From: Cololabis saira
Taxonomy: Eukaryota; Chordata; Actinopteri; Beloniformes; Belonidae
DNA: 64,000 nt
Assembly: GCF_033807715.1 (NCBI RefSeq)
Contig: NC_084590.1
Span: 3,262,501 to 3,326,500, forward strand
Reading direction: 5' to 3'
The notes under the pieces were generated by a model. That model was not told where the DNA came from. It did not search any database and saw only the letters and a list, made by a program, of their open reading frames with translations. A program made the position numbers and the translations under genes. This document shows positions 63,351 to 64,000 of the stretch, in pieces. Position 1 is the stretch's first letter, and every line of letters begins with the position of its first letter.

Positions 63351-64000
63351 GGAATAAAAAACATATATTACTGTCTAAAGTAGGAATAAAAAACATATAC
63401 CACTGTCTAAAGTAGGAATAAAAAACATATACTACTGTCTAAAGTAAAGGAATAAAAAACATATACTACTGTCTAAAGTAGGAATAAAAAACATATATTA
63501 CTGTCTAAAGTAGGAATAAAAAACATATATTACTGTCTAAAGTAGGAATAAAAAACATATATTACTGTCTAAAGTAGGAATAAAAAACATATACTACTGT
63601 CTAAAGTAGGAATAAAAAACATATATTACTGTCTAAAATAAAGGAATAAAAAACATATACTACTGTCTAAAGTAAAGGAATAAAAAACATATATTACTGT
63701 CTAAAGTAAAGGAATAAAAAACATATACTACTGTCTAAAGTAGGAATAAAAAACATATATTACTGTCTAAAGTAAAGGAATAAAAAACATATATTACTGT
63801 CTAAAATAAAGGAATAAAAAACATATATTACTGTCTAAAGTAGGAATAAAAAACATATATTACTGTCTAAAGTAGGAATAAAAAACATATATTACTGTCT
63901 AAAGTAGGAATAAAAAACATATATTACTGTCTAAAGTAGGAATAAAAAACATATATTACTGTCTAAAGTAGGAATAAAAAACATATATTACTGTCTAAAG

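Larger units (their letters stand above)
44867..64000. repeat. Minisatellite array, segment 11 (19.1 kb, continues past window)
   Basis: About 590 monomers with no transposon. From 45 to 58 kb GGGAGG/ATACTTTT units are frequent, as are rare units such as AAACATTACT (near 45632, 47877, 50250 and 57858), GGAAGAAAAAAC, and GGAAAAAAC with a deletion. After about 58.5 kb the array is more uniform, dominated by 32-bp TAGG units with ATATATTACT and short runs of 34-bp TAAAGG units. ATTCTATTG units are rare (near 51977, 54702 and 59365). Confidence 0.97.

Noticed and set aside
1..64000. CRISPR array
   Set aside because: Repeats of about 32 bp are present, but they abut directly with no unique spacers, there are no cas genes, and the transposons are vertebrate types.
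1..64000. Centromere
   Set aside because: A large AT-rich array fits, but nothing in the sequence alone shows kinetochore association, and the monomer is short. It is left as one location hypothesis.
1..64000. Replication-origin consensus of yeast type in each monomer
   Set aside because: The T-rich complement resembles such elements loosely, but there is no full match, and that consensus does not define vertebrate origins.

Overview
The window is almost entirely one AT-rich tandem repeat from a vertebrate, most likely ray-finned fish, genome. About 55 kb of the 64 kb is a head-to-tail minisatellite with a 32-bp basic monomer and 30-, 33- and 34-bp variants, roughly 1,700 copies by length. 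All copies point the same way. I see no intact host protein gene, no rRNA or tRNA gene, and nothing bacterial or viral. The fish assignment rests on the transposons: a Tc1-like element of the CAGTTAGGTCCATAAATATT terminal-repeat type and three hAT-type non-autonomous families, two of which carry broken BED zinc-finger remnants. This is recognition from memory, not a database search.

Layout. Zone A (1-15812) is satellite with hAT-1 (1167-1599), hAT-2 (2931-4189) and a non-satellite block at 14909-15812. Zone B (about 18.0-38.8 kb) is a near-identical copy of zone A at an offset of about 21.3-21.7 kb. Inside zone B a segment of about 3.4 kb carrying hAT-1 has been duplicated again, so hAT-1 occurs at 19430 and 22858, and hAT-2 at 24596. 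In the zone B copy of the block, a palindromic Tc1-like element (36945-38608) sits in a TA whose empty site is preserved in zone A. Zone C (38.8-64 kb) is satellite with a different monomer mix, a truncated hAT terminus (39125-39163), and two copies of hAT-3 (41964 and 43926) that lie in a duplicated segment 1,962 bp apart.

The non-satellite block is the only candidate for older unique sequence. It contains six G-quadruplex motifs, each next to a short hairpin, counting both zones. It also has a short segment bounded by good splice-site consensus sequences, and a 23-bp stretch resembling the satellite monomer. The block may be what remains of the locus from which the array grew.

Nothing here works together as a pathway. 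The processes on display are array growth by unequal exchange, repeated hAT insertion into the same part of the monomer, copying of those insertions as passengers, and a later Tc1 insertion. All copy counts and higher-order boundaries are read by eye and are approximate. Near-identical copies of this kind are also where genome assemblies fail most often.
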